From assembly GCA_903862885.1 (NCBI GenBank), contig CAIOZU010000025.1:31973-95972 (forward strand): DNA of 64,000 nucleotides, read 5' to 3'. The notes under the pieces are model-generated. The model saw nothing but the letters and a program-made list of their open reading frames with translations. It was not told where the DNA came from and ran no database searches. The stretch is from an uncultured Pseudomonadota bacterium. GTDB taxonomy: Bacteria; Pseudomonadota; Gammaproteobacteria; Steroidobacterales; Steroidobacteraceae. Each line of letters starts with the position of its first letter. Position 1 is the stretch's first letter. The position numbers and the translations under genes were made by a program. Of this stretch, positions 39,153 to 47,605 are shown piece after piece.

Positions 39153-40373
39153 TTACACCACCGACCCTAGCTTGAAGATGGGTAAGTACATGGCGACCAC
39201 TAATCCACCGACGAGCACCCCCAAGATCACCATGATCAGGGGCTCAAGTAAGCTCGACATGGAGTCAACCGCCGCGTCCACTTCTAGTTCATAAAAGTCA
39301 GCGACCTTAGATGACATAGCATCCAATGAACCCGACTCCTCACCGACGGCGATCATTTGATTGACCATGTTCGGGAACAGTCCCGAGTTCTCCATCGCGC
39401 GCTGTAGTCGTTGACCCGTCGACACTTCGTCTTTCATGCGAAGGACCGCCGATTCATACACGATATTGCCGGTTGCGCCGGCCACTGATTGTAAGGCTTC
39501 CACCAGAGGCACGCCGGCCGAGAAGGTCGTGGACAGCGTACGAGCAAAGCGGGCGATTGCCGCTTTTCTTAAAATCGGCCCGACGATCGGTACTTTAAGC
39601 AGCCAGCGGTCGATGGCCTCCTGCATTTTACGTGAGCGCTTATAAAAATAGAAAAATGCAAAACCACCACCGCCGGCCACAAGGGCAATCAGCCATCCCT
39701 TTGTCTGGACGAATTTTGACATGCCAATTACCATCATGGTGAAGGCAGGCAGATCCGCGCCGAATCCCTTAAAAAGAGTTTCAAATTGCGGGATCACAAA
39801 GATTAACAAAATGACAGTGACGATGACGGCAACGCCGAGCACGGCGGCTGGATAGAACATCGCCTTCTTAATCTTCTTCTTAATTGCTTCGGTCTTTTCC
39901 TTATAAGTGGCAATTTTATCCAATAAGCTCTCGAGCGCGCCCGCCTGCTCGCCCGCCTGAATCAGATTGATCGATAGAGTATCGAAGTGCAGTGGATGTT
40001 TGCCGAGTGCGTCATGCAAAGTTAAACCACTCTCAATCTGGTTTTTGATGTCCATCAGTAATTTTTGCATCGAGGGTTTTTCATGACCCACGCCGATGAT
40101 TTCGAAAGACTGCACCAGGGGAATGCCCGCACCGAGCATGGTGGCGAGTTGTCTAAAAAACACGGCGATGTCGCCGGCATTGGGTTTGGAGCGCGACTGA
40201 AAGCTCGCACGCTTTTTCCAAATCTTAAGCGGTGTGACGCCTTGGCGCTGTAACTGCGCCCGCACCATGACCTGGGAGGCTCCCGAGATTTGCCCAGTGA
40301 CGCGCGTGCCACGGCGATCGCGACCTTCCCACTGGAAAATCAGATTTTTTTTATCGAGAGCGGCCTGCGCCAT
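39153..40373 (-). CDS. pilC: Type IV pilus inner-membrane platform protein PilC
   Basis: PilC links the PilB motor to the pilus fibre. The 406-residue protein has two homologous GSPII-F cytoplasmic domains (about 70-190 and 270-400) with the motifs FFRQLATMLGAGIPLVQSFEI and FARTLSTTFSAGVPLVEALQSVAGA, and three hydrophobic membrane segments near 170-200, 220-250 and 378-400. It lies 38 bases after pilB. The length and topology are normal. Confidence 0.96.
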   Translation of the reverse strand: MAQAALDKKNLIFQWEGRDRRGTRVTGQISGASQVMVRAQLQRQGVTPLKIWKKRASFQSRSKPNAGDIAVFFRQLATMLGAGIPLVQSFEIIGVGHEKPSMQKLLMDIKNQIESGLTLHDALGKHPLHFDTLSINLIQAGEQAGALESLLDKIATYKEKTEAIKKKIKKAMFYPAAVLGVAVIVTVILLIFVIPQFETLFKGFGADLPAFTMMVIGMSKFVQTKGWLIALVAGGGGFAFFYFYKRSRKMQEAIDRWLLKVPIVGPILRKAAIARFARTLSTTFSAGVPLVEALQSVAGATGNIVYESAVLRMKDEVSTGQRLQRAMENSGLFPNMVNQMIAVGEESGSLDAMSSKVADFYELEVDAAVDSMSSLLEPLIMVILGVLVGGLVVAMYLPIFKLGSVV

Positions 40374-40411
40374 GATGTCGTACTCCGAATAAGATGCGAG
40401 GTTGCCCGTTT

Positions 40412-42160
40412 TTATACGGTAATCACGCTGTTGATTTCTTCTAGACTGGTTAATCCGCGCTTCACCTTGTGAAGGCCAGAGGTTCTTAAATCCCAGACGC
40501 CGTCGGCGCGTGCTTGGTCTGTAATCTGCATGGCGTTGCCGCCTTCCATGATAAGTCGCCCGATCACATCGGTGACCGGCATGACTTGATAGATGCCCAC
40601 TCGGCCTTTATAGCCATTGGTGCAGGCACTACAGCCTTTGGGCCCATAAATACGAAGCCCGGTCTCCAAGTCTTGCTCGGTAAAGCCCTCCTGCAACAAG
40701 GCCTCTTGAGGAATATCCAGAGGCACCTTGCAATGTGGACAGAGGCGGCGTGCGAGGCGTTGCGCGATGATTAAGCTCACGGAGGTTGCGATGGCATAGG
40801 GTTTAACACCCATGTCAATTAAGCGTGTCAGTGTTTGCGGCGCGTCATTGGTGTGTAGGGTGGAGAGCACTAAGTGACCCGTTTGAGCTGCCTTGATAGC
40901 GATCTCAGCGGTTTCTAAGTCTCGCACCTCACCCACCATGATCACATCAGGATCCTGGCGTAAGAAGGCGCGAAGCGCCGTGGCGAAGGTCAGCCCGACT
41001 TTGGGATTGACGTTGACTTGGTTGACGCCGGGCAAAATGATTTCGGCGGGGTCTTCGGCGGTTGAGATATTGGTGTCTTCAACATTTAAGATGCCAAGGC
41101 CCGTGTAAAGAGAGACGGTTTTTCCTGAGCCGGTAGGCCCTGTCACCAAAATCATGCCTTGTGGGCGTTTGAGATGCTGTAGATACAGTTCTTTCTGTGC
41201 CGGCTCATATCCCAGGGCATCAATGCCCAACATGCCAGTGGTCGGATCCAGAATACGCATTACGATTTTTTCACCAAAAATCGTCGGGCAACTGCTGACA
41301 CGGAAATCGATAGATCGATTTTTGGATAGGTTGAGTTTGATGCGGCCATCTTGTGGCACACGGCGTTCAGCAATGTCTAGTCGAGACATCACCTTGATGC
41401 GCGCGGATAGTTTGGGAGCCAACTGAATCGGCGGTGAGGCGACTTCATAGAGCACGCCGTCTATGCGCTGACGAATGCGATAAATCTTCTCATACGGCTC
41501 GAAGTGAATATCAGAAGCGCTTTTCTTGATGGCCTCGATCATCACTTTATTGATGAATCGGACAATTGGTGCGTCTTCTACGTCGTCTTTGACGGAGGCA
41601 ACGACGTCGGAATTGTCGTCGTCACCAGATATATCAAGATTCTCAAGATCAAAGTCATCCTCGGAGAATGCCGGCATCGTTGAATCGATTTGCTCGAGCG
41701 TCTTGTGCAGGAGCTTTTGGAGCTTGTCTTCTTCAACCACCACCATATCGACGTGCATGGCAGTCGAGAAACGAATCTCATCGAGACTGTGGAGATTGCT
41801 CGGATCAGAAATCGCAATGAACAGGCGCCGACCACGTTTCATGAGTGGCATCACGCGATGCTTTTTGAGTAAGGTCTCTTTGACCATGCGGACCACTTCA
41901 GGGTCAATGACGGCGCAGTCGAGATCAAAGAGCGGCACGCCAAACATGGCAGCAGCGGTTGCTGCGATGGCGCGTGAGGGCACGATTTCTTTGTCAACGA
42001 GATACGCGATCAGTGGCATGCGGTTGTCTTGCGAGAGCCGTTGTGCTTCGGCCAAGGCGTTCTCGTCTAAGAGCCCTTCCTGTACCAAACGCTCAGGCAA
42101 CGTCACGCTAGGTGAGTAGCGGGAGTGTCGATCGGTGCTTAGAGGGACAGGATCATTCAC
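40412..42160 (-). CDS. pilB: Type IV pilus extension ATPase PilB
   Basis: PilB powers pilus assembly. The 582-residue protein has the N-terminal MshEN/GSPII_E domain (about 15-160) and an ATPase core with Walker A (GPTGSGKTVSLYTGL), the Asp box (EDPAE), Walker B (PDVIMVGEVRDLETAEIAIKAAQTGH) and the His box (LSTLHTN). The zinc tetracysteine region is CPHCK and later CSAC. The start is GTG at 42160; an ATG four bases in is out of frame. It is the first gene of pilBCD, about 190 bases after pilA. Confidence 0.96.
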   Translation of the reverse strand: MNDPVPLSTDRHSRYSPSVTLPERLVQEGLLDENALAEAQRLSQDNRMPLIAYLVDKEIVPSRAIAATAAAMFGVPLFDLDCAVIDPEVVRMVKETLLKKHRVMPLMKRGRRLFIAISDPSNLHSLDEIRFSTAMHVDMVVVEEDKLQKLLHKTLEQIDSTMPAFSEDDFDLENLDISGDDDNSDVVASVKDDVEDAPIVRFINKVMIEAIKKSASDIHFEPYEKIYRIRQRIDGVLYEVASPPIQLAPKLSARIKVMSRLDIAERRVPQDGRIKLNLSKNRSIDFRVSSCPTIFGEKIVMRILDPTTGMLGIDALGYEPAQKELYLQHLKRPQGMILVTGPTGSGKTVSLYTGLGILNVEDTNISTAEDPAEIILPGVNQVNVNPKVGLTFATALRAFLRQDPDVIMVGEVRDLETAEIAIKAAQTGHLVLSTLHTNDAPQTLTRLIDMGVKPYAIATSVSLIIAQRLARRLCPHCKVPLDIPQEALLQEGFTEQDLETGLRIYGPKGCSACTNGYKGRVGIYQVMPVTDVIGRLIMEGGNAMQITDQARADGVWDLRTSGLHKVKRGLTSLEEINSVITV

Positions 42161-42305
42161 TGGGCGAGAACCTTTGGAGCCACCGATCGCGCAAGCGAAG
42201 CAGCCGGTTTAGCATGTCAACGTGAGAGCGGGGCAATAGTCCCATAAAATCGCGGGATATCCGTGTGAGGTGGCTCACAGTGCGTCGCACCGGAGTCGGT
42301 GGCGC

Positions 42306-42333
42306 AAAAAAAAGGGGCCCTCACGGGCCCCTT
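42306..42333 (-). terminator. Rho-independent terminator after pilA
   Basis: On the minus strand, a GGGGCCC/GGGCCCC 7-bp stem with a 4-base loop (42314-42331) is followed by eight Ts (42313-42306), some 20 bases after the pilA stop. It should give abundant monocistronic pilA mRNA and limit read-through to pilB. Confidence 0.92.
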
Positions 42334-42352
42334 AGGATCAACAAACTGTGGT

Positions 42353-42919
42353 TTATCGGCAGCTAGCAGGTAACCATTGTTGATTGGTAGTTATGGCGCC
42401 GGTGGTGAGCGCTTGGCCTGCGCCGTTACTAGCGATACCCGCCCCACTGGCTGGACCCCACGTTGCCGTCGCAGGCGCTGTCTGGAGGCCGCAGAACCAT
42501 ACGAGATCACCGTTGCCGTTAACAACAACGAGCGGGTAGACGGCGAGGGTTGAGCCGATGAGTTTGGCATTGGCGCTGCCGTTAAAGGTACCGATAAGAG
42601 CGCCCGTTCCAGCGCCTGTTGTCAGAGTGACGTATTTGCCGGAGGGCGCCGTGGCGCTGCTGCCGAGCGGCCCCGTGCAGCCAGTGGCTGTTCCGATCAG
42701 CGTTTGTGGGAAAACGCCGCAGTTCGCGTAAAAATCGCTCATGGCGACTTGCACGCCCGATGCTAACGATAAAAACTCTGTCGTTTGGCTTCGGATCACA
42801 TAGTTCTGATAGGCAGGCAGCGCGATCGCCGCCAAGATGCCGATGATGGCGATCACGATCATCAATTCGATGAGGGTGAAGCCCTTCTGGATTTGCTTAC
42901 CGATGGTGCGGATAGACAT
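42353..42919 (-). CDS. pilA: Type IV pilin PilA
   Basis: This is the major or a major-type type IVa prepilin of 188 residues. The 13-residue leader ends KG, followed by mature [22 protein letters not shown] with Glu5, the PilD recognition site. The globular part has four cysteines: Cys67 and Cys81 in the alpha-beta loop, and Cys143 and Cys187, the last forming the usual C-terminal D-region loop (FCGL to SCR). AGGAG lies 8 bases before the ATG. It is on the same strand as pilBCD but has its own terminator. Confidence 0.95.
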   Translation of the reverse strand: MSIRTIGKQIQKGFTLIELMIVIAIIGILAAIALPAYQNYVIRSQTTEFLSLASGVQVAMSDFYANCGVFPQTLIGTATGCTGPLGSSATAPSGKYVTLTTGAGTGALIGTFNGSANAKLIGSTLAVYPLVVVNGNGDLVWFCGLQTAPATATWGPASGAGIASNGAGQALTTGAITTNQQWLPASCR

Positions 42920-42970
42920 ATAAAACTCCTAAACCTAAAAAGACGGAAGAAAAAAAAGCGGAAGTTAAGA

Positions 42971-43014
42971 ACGTGATGTATTCGTTGATTAAAAACCTAC
43001 GAGCCACATCACGT
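42971..43014. promoter_or_regulatory. 9-bp inverted repeat upstream of pilA
   Basis: ACGTGATGT (42971-42979) and its exact reverse complement ACATCACGT (43006-43014) flank a 26-base AT-rich spacer, 52-95 bases before the pilA start. The half-sites are 35 bases apart centre to centre. This may be an operator for pilA, or for the divergent nadE. No known regulator was recognised. Confidence 0.5.
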
Positions 43015-43114
43015 GTAAACCTGTAGTGACCGAGATTCTTTCAGATAACCGCTTCGTATTTTGATAACTGGGTCAAGGATTTGGACCCCTTCATGCCAAA
43101 TAAAGGTTGGTTTT

Positions 43115-43133
43115 CCACCCCATGTGGGGGTGG
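43115..43133 (+). other. Hairpin in the nadE leader
   Basis: CCACCCC (43115-43121) pairs with GGGGTGG (43127-43133) around a 5-base loop, about 80 bases before nadE. There is no T-run. It could be an attenuation or RNA-stability element; function is unknown. Confidence 0.4.
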
Positions 43134-43213
43134 TTGGTCAGTCGGGCGTTTTTTGGACGCCTGTTCATGTCTTTTTGCTAATGCAGGGGCTTTTCCGCAA
43201 AATGGCCGCACTT

Positions 43214-44842
43214 ATGAGTCGCCCCACGCTCCGCTTATTTTTAGCGCAATACGATTTAATCGTAGGCGACATCGATGGCAATGCCGCCCGGGTGCTGGAG
43301 GCGGCCTCGCGGGGTCTCGCGGCCGGCGCCGATCTGGTGCTCACCCCTGAGCTCTCCTTGGTGGGTTATCCGCCTGAAGATCTGTTGTTTCACTCGGGGT
43401 TTCGCACCCAAGTGAATCAAGCGGTGGCTCGCCTGACTCAAGCAGCAGGGCCGATCGATTTAGTGTTTGGTTACCCCGAATATGACGACGGCAAGATCTA
43501 TAACTCCGCTGCCCTGATCCGCGATGGTCGGGTGTATGCCAATCATCGTAAGCAGGCTTTGCCTAATTACAAAGTTTTCGACGAAAAACGCTACTTTTCG
43601 CCGGGGTTAGCTCCTACATTGGTCGATGTGCAAGGCACTCGCATTGCGCTGTTGGTGTGTGAGGATCTCTGGCAATCGGCCCCCGCCTTAGCCGCCAAGG
43701 CCGCGGGGGCCGAGGCGATTGTGGCGATTAACGCCTCACCCTTTGAGCTGCACAAACAGCGCGAACGCGAAGCTGTCGCCGGTTTGCGTGCGAGAGAAAC
43801 GGGTATCCCATTGATTTATATAAATATGGTGGGCGGCCAAGATGAGTTGGTGTTTGATGGCAACAGTTTCGTGTTGGCGGCGGATGGCACACTGACCCAG
43901 CGACTGCCCGCCTGGGTAGAGGCCACCGCCGTGGTCGAACTTAAACGCGTAGCGGGCCATCTGGTGCCCACGCCCGGGCTGATCGCACCGGAGTTGTCTG
44001 AGGAGGCCAGCGTGTATCAGGCGTTGGTACTCGGAGTGAGAGACTATGTGCAGAAACACCGCTTCCCTGGGGTGGTCATTGGCCTCTCCGGAGGCATCGA
44101 CTCGGGCCTCACCTTAGCGATCGCGGTCGATGCCTTGGGTGCGGCGCGCGTGCATGCGGTGATGATGCCCTCGCGCTACACCTCGCAGATGAGTTTAGAG
44201 GATGCCAAAACCCAAGCGAAGACCTTAGGGGTTCAGTACAGCGTCATCTCCATTGAGGAGATGTTTGAGACGACACTGGCCGCCTTGGCCGGACAATTTG
44301 CTGGATTGGCGCCTGATACCACCGAGGAGAATATTCAGGCGCGGTGCCGTGGCGTGTTGTTGATGGGCATCTCCAATAAAACGGGCGCCATGCTGCTGAC
44401 CACCGGTAATAAAAGTGAGATGGCCGTCGGTTACGCAACGCTCTATGGCGATATGGCGGGTGGCTTCGCCCCGATCAAAGATTGTTCCAAGATGATGGTG
44501 TACCGGCTGGCTCGCTACCGCAACGAGGTGAGTCCAGCGATTCCCCAGCGGGTGTTAGAGCGGCCACCGAGTGCCGAGTTACGCTCAGATCAAAAAGACA
44601 GTGATTCGCTGCCCCCGTACGATGTGTTAGATGCGATTTTAGAAGCGTTCATTGAAGACGACTTATCGGTCGATGAGATTGTGGCCCGTGGCTTCGAACG
44701 AGCGATCGTGGGTCGAGTGCTTGAAATGGTTAAGCGCAATGAGTACAAGCGCCGGCAGGCGCCACCCGGTATTCGGATCAGTGGTCGCGCCTTTGGGCGC
44801 GACTGGCGCTATCCGATTACCTCTGGCTATCGTTCGCGATAG
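43214..44842 (+). CDS. nadE: Glutamine-dependent NAD+ synthetase NadE
   Basis: NadE amidates nicotinic acid adenine dinucleotide to NAD+, using glutamine. The 542-residue protein has an N-terminal nitrilase-type glutaminase with a Glu46, Lys113, Cys149 triad (TPELSL, RKQALPNYK, VCEDLW), and a C-terminal synthetase domain with the pyrophosphate loop GLSGGIDSGLTLAIAVDALG and TTGNKSEMAVGY. I took ATG 43214 (MSRPTLRLFLAQ) as the start; ATG 43202 and a longer frame are possible. It is divergent to pilA. Confidence 0.96.
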   Translation: MSRPTLRLFLAQYDLIVGDIDGNAARVLEAASRGLAAGADLVLTPELSLVGYPPEDLLFHSGFRTQVNQAVARLTQAAGPIDLVFGYPEYDDGKIYNSAALIRDGRVYANHRKQALPNYKVFDEKRYFSPGLAPTLVDVQGTRIALLVCEDLWQSAPALAAKAAGAEAIVAINASPFELHKQREREAVAGLRARETGIPLIYINMVGGQDELVFDGNSFVLAADGTLTQRLPAWVEATAVVELKRVAGHLVPTPGLIAPELSEEASVYQALVLGVRDYVQKHRFPGVVIGLSGGIDSGLTLAIAVDALGAARVHAVMMPSRYTSQMSLEDAKTQAKTLGVQYSVISIEEMFETTLAALAGQFAGLAPDTTEENIQARCRGVLLMGISNKTGAMLLTTGNKSEMAVGYATLYGDMAGGFAPIKDCSKMMVYRLARYRNEVSPAIPQRVLERPPSAELRSDQKDSDSLPPYDVLDAILEAFIEDDLSVDEIVARGFERAIVGRVLEMVKRNEYKRRQAPPGIRISGRAFGRDWRYPITSGYRSR

Positions 44843-44846
44843 GGAT

Positions 44847-45635
44847 TTAGTTGCTTTTTGACCAGAAGTGCCACCAGCGGTGCACTTGGCTTTGGGTGGC
44901 GACGGCGTCATGGGTGAAGTTGCCGGCCAGTACTTTGGTGGCGTCCTCAGCCAGATCATTCATGCCCAATTTCTGATAACACTCAACGGTCATCATTAGC
45001 GCGGCTCGAGTCGCCGGTGCGCCGTCATAGTTCTCAATCTCATAGCGCGCGCGGGCGAGGGCGGCGACATAGGCGCCTCGTTTCACGTAATAACGACCGA
45101 CATTGACTTCGTATTCCGCCAATCGATTGCGGATATGAATCATCCGTTGGCGTGACTCGGGTGCATACTCACTGTGCGGATATTGACTGACCACGCGTGC
45201 AAACGCATCGAAGGATTTGCGTGCATCCTGAGGCGGTCGTTTGGCTAAATCAACATCAAACCAACGTTCAAGAAAATTCCGCGAGCGCTCAAAATAAATA
45301 AGCCCTTTCATGTAATAGGCGTAGTCAATGCGCGCGTGGGTTGGGTTTTCGCGAATGAAGCTGTCGGCGGCGTCGATGGCGGATTCTTTTTCGCCTTGCC
45401 GATAATAGGCGTAGATCAGATCGAGTCGGCTCTGTCGGGCAGGCTCACTGAACGGGTAGCGGGCGGTTAAGGCCTCGTAGGTCTTGATGGCGCCTTGGTA
45501 GCTGCCTTCTTTCATGAGCGTGTTGGCGCGCTCGTAAGCCACTTCAGGGCTCGCCATGAAATCGTCTTTCTTGTGATGAAACAAGCTGCACCCAGACGCC
45601 AGGCTCAGGGCGACAGTCGTCACCACCATCGCCAT
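44847..45635 (-). CDS. bamD: Outer membrane protein assembly lipoprotein BamD
   Basis: BamD is the essential lipoprotein of the BAM complex that inserts outer-membrane proteins. The mature part has five TPR-like repeats with YERANTLMKEGSYQGAIKTYEALTARYPFS and YAPESRQRMIHIRNRLAEYE, very like E. coli BamD. The lipobox is LASGC. The start is uncertain: ATG 45635 (262 residues) or 45629 gives a normal signal length but lacks the usual early Arg/Lys, while TTG 45737 adds a long basic extension. It is divergent to rluD, as in E. coli. Confidence 0.93.
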   Translation of the reverse strand: MAMVVTTVALSLASGCSLFHHKKDDFMASPEVAYERANTLMKEGSYQGAIKTYEALTARYPFSEPARQSRLDLIYAYYRQGEKESAIDAADSFIRENPTHARIDYAYYMKGLIYFERSRNFLERWFDVDLAKRPPQDARKSFDAFARVVSQYPHSEYAPESRQRMIHIRNRLAEYEVNVGRYYVKRGAYVAALARARYEIENYDGAPATRAALMMTVECYQKLGMNDLAEDATKVLAGNFTHDAVATQSQVHRWWHFWSKSN

Positions 45636-45766
45636 GCACTGCGCCCACGACGAACGGCCCGAGGTTGACCGGATAAGGCCTAGGCTGGCTTGAGGGCGTG
45701 GGTTTGGGTTCAAGGGTGGATCACCAAGAAAATGCAAGGCGCCGAAGTATAGCGTATGTTGCCGCC

Positions 45767-46738
45767 ATGACTGGATTACTCGAAAACCGCATTCCTGAGA
45801 CCGCCCGCGGTCTGCGCCTAGACCAAGCGCTGGCCGCTTTGTTCCCCGATTTCTCGCGAAGTCGCTTAAAGGCGTGGATTGACAGCGGGCGGGTCTCGGT
45901 GGACGGTATAAAACCCCGCGCCCGGGATCTGGTCAGTGGCGGGGAATGGATACGCATTGATCCGCTCAATGAGGCGGTCGTTGAGGTGGCGCCGGAGCCG
46001 ATTCCCTTGGATATCGTGTTTGAGGATGAGGCGCTGTTGATTGTCGCGAAGCCGGCGGGCTTGGTCGTCCATCCCGGGGCCGGCAACCCCAGTGCTACCC
46101 TACAAAATGCCTTGCTCAGTCACGATGCGCAGTTGGCTCAGTTGCCACGGGCAGGGCTCATTCATCGTATTGATAAAGACACCAGCGGTCTGTTGGTGGT
46201 GGCTAAAACGTTGGAAGCGCATACCCGTTTGGTGCGCGCGTTGGCGGGGCATGAGATTGAACGCGAGTACGAAGCAGTGGCCACCGGTGTGATGACGGCG
46301 GGCGGCACGGTGAACGCGCCCATTGATCGCCATCGGGTGGATCGTCTCAAGATGGCGGTTCGTGCGGGGGGTCGTGAAGCCATTACCCATTATCGGGTGG
46401 TTGAGCGCTTTGCTGCACACACCCACGTGCGCGTGCATTTGGAGACTGGACGCACGCACCAGATCCGTGTCCATTTAGCGCATGCGGGATTCGCACTGAT
46501 CGGTGATCCGCTGTACGGGCGCCGCCTGGTGCTGCCGCGAGGCGCAAGTCCTAGTTTAATCGAGATCCTGCGTGGTTTTAAGCGACAGGCTTTGCATGCT
46601 GGACGTCTCAAGTTCATCCATCCCATGCATTTGCAGCCTGTGGAATTTAAAACGCCATGGCCTGCGGATTTTGAGCAACTGCTGACGGCACTTCGGCGTG
46701 ACGCACGAGCGCCCAGCGTCGATCCGCGTAATTTCTAA
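45767..46738 (+). CDS. rluD: Ribosomal large subunit pseudouridine synthase RluD
   Basis: RluD makes pseudouridines 1911, 1915 and 1917 in helix 69 of 23S rRNA. The 323-residue protein has an S4 domain (about 17-50) and the catalytic motif HRIDKDTSGLLVVAKT with Asp136, followed by HQIRVHLAHAGFALIGDPLYG. I chose the ATG at 45767 over a longer frame from 45698. The next gene, pgeF, starts 17 bases after its stop. The order bamD, rluD, pgeF, clpB matches E. coli. Confidence 0.95.
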   Translation: MTGLLENRIPETARGLRLDQALAALFPDFSRSRLKAWIDSGRVSVDGIKPRARDLVSGGEWIRIDPLNEAVVEVAPEPIPLDIVFEDEALLIVAKPAGLVVHPGAGNPSATLQNALLSHDAQLAQLPRAGLIHRIDKDTSGLLVVAKTLEAHTRLVRALAGHEIEREYEAVATGVMTAGGTVNAPIDRHRVDRLKMAVRAGGREAITHYRVVERFAAHTHVRVHLETGRTHQIRVHLAHAGFALIGDPLYGRRLVLPRGASPSLIEILRGFKRQALHAGRLKFIHPMHLQPVEFKTPWPADFEQLLTALRRDARAPSVDPRNF

Positions 46739-46755
46739 ATGCGCCGGCCTGCTTG

Positions 46756-47478
46756 ATGGGGTGGGAAGAGGCACAATGGCCAGCACCGGTCGGTATTCGG
46801 GCCGGCACCACCACGCGCCTTGGGGGCGTGAGCATCGGTCCCTTTGCGGGTCTTAATTTAGGGATGCAGGTTGGAGATGAGGGGGCTTGCGTGCAAGCCA
46901 ATCGCGCGCAGTTGCGACGTGAGCTGGCCTTGCCGAGTGAACCATTTTGGCTCACCCAAGTGCATGGCGCCGCGGTGGCGGTGTACACGCCTCAGCCCGT
47001 GGCGCCGGTGGCCGATGCGGCGGTCAGCTTTTTGCCAAATCAGGTGCTGGCCGTGTTGAGCGCGGATTGTTTGCCGGTGGTCTTTGCGAGTGTCGACGGT
47101 GAGCGCGTGGGCATAGCCCATGCCGGTTGGCGAGGATTGGCGGCCGGTGTGCTGGAGGCCACCGTCGCTGCGCTTGGCAAAGGGCCGCTGATCGCCTGGC
47201 TAGGGCCTGCCATCGGTGCACAGGCCTTTGAGGTAGGAGAGGACGTCCGCCAAGCTTTTGTACAGACCGATCCTCAGGCACATGGCGCCTTTACGGCCAA
47301 CGCGCGCGGCCGTTGGCAGGCGGATCTGGTGTACCTGGCGCGGCTCAGGCTTCTATCCCTAGGGATCGCCGTCCGTGGTGGCACGGGGTGTACCTTCACA
47401 GAGGCCAGTCGATTCTATTCCTATCGCCGGGATGGGCAGACCGGCCGATTGGCCACCTTGGTGTGGCGCACCGCTTAA
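46756..47478 (+). CDS. pgeF: Multicopper-laccase-fold purine nucleosidase / PgeF-type protein (YfiH)
   Basis: YfiH/PgeF proteins act on wrong peptidoglycan precursors in E. coli and as purine nucleoside-cleaving enzymes elsewhere. The 240-residue protein has the family signatures TTRLGGVSIGPFAGLNLG, WLTQVHGAAVAVY, LSADCLPVVFA, VGIAHAGWRGLAAGVLEATVAA and CTFTEASRFYSYRRDGQTGR, with the conserved zinc-binding His and Cys (VHG, ADC, AHAGWRG). The start is ATG 46756, next to an alternative TTG 46753. Confidence 0.92.
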   Translation: MGWEEAQWPAPVGIRAGTTTRLGGVSIGPFAGLNLGMQVGDEGACVQANRAQLRRELALPSEPFWLTQVHGAAVAVYTPQPVAPVADAAVSFLPNQVLAVLSADCLPVVFASVDGERVGIAHAGWRGLAAGVLEATVAALGKGPLIAWLGPAIGAQAFEVGEDVRQAFVQTDPQAHGAFTANARGRWQADLVYLARLRLLSLGIAVRGGTGCTFTEASRFYSYRRDGQTGRLATLVWRTA

Positions 47479-47547
47479 GCGCCGAATGCGCCACGGGGGT
47501 CGGCCTGTTGGTTGAAAGTGCCTATCGGCAGGGTAGGCCTTGATGCG

Positions 47548-47576
47548 GTTGAATACGTCTGCAAGGACCCCATAGT
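47548..47576 (+). promoter_or_regulatory. Heat-shock (sigma32-type) promoter of clpB
   Basis: GTTGAAT (47548-47554), a 13-base spacer and CCCCATAGT (47568-47576) closely match the RpoH consensus (CTTGAAA, 11-16 bases, CCCCATNT). It lies 30 bases before clpB, a classic heat-shock gene. Confidence 0.85.
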
Positions 47577-47605
47577 TGGGTTCATAGGAAAGACGAGGAA
47601 CCGGT

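Noticed and set aside
42985..43010. Possible sigma54 site upstream of pilA (TGGCTCG followed by TTTTT)
   Set aside because: The -12 GC is absent and spacing is only partly right, so it does not meet the TGGCAC-N5-TTGCA pattern.
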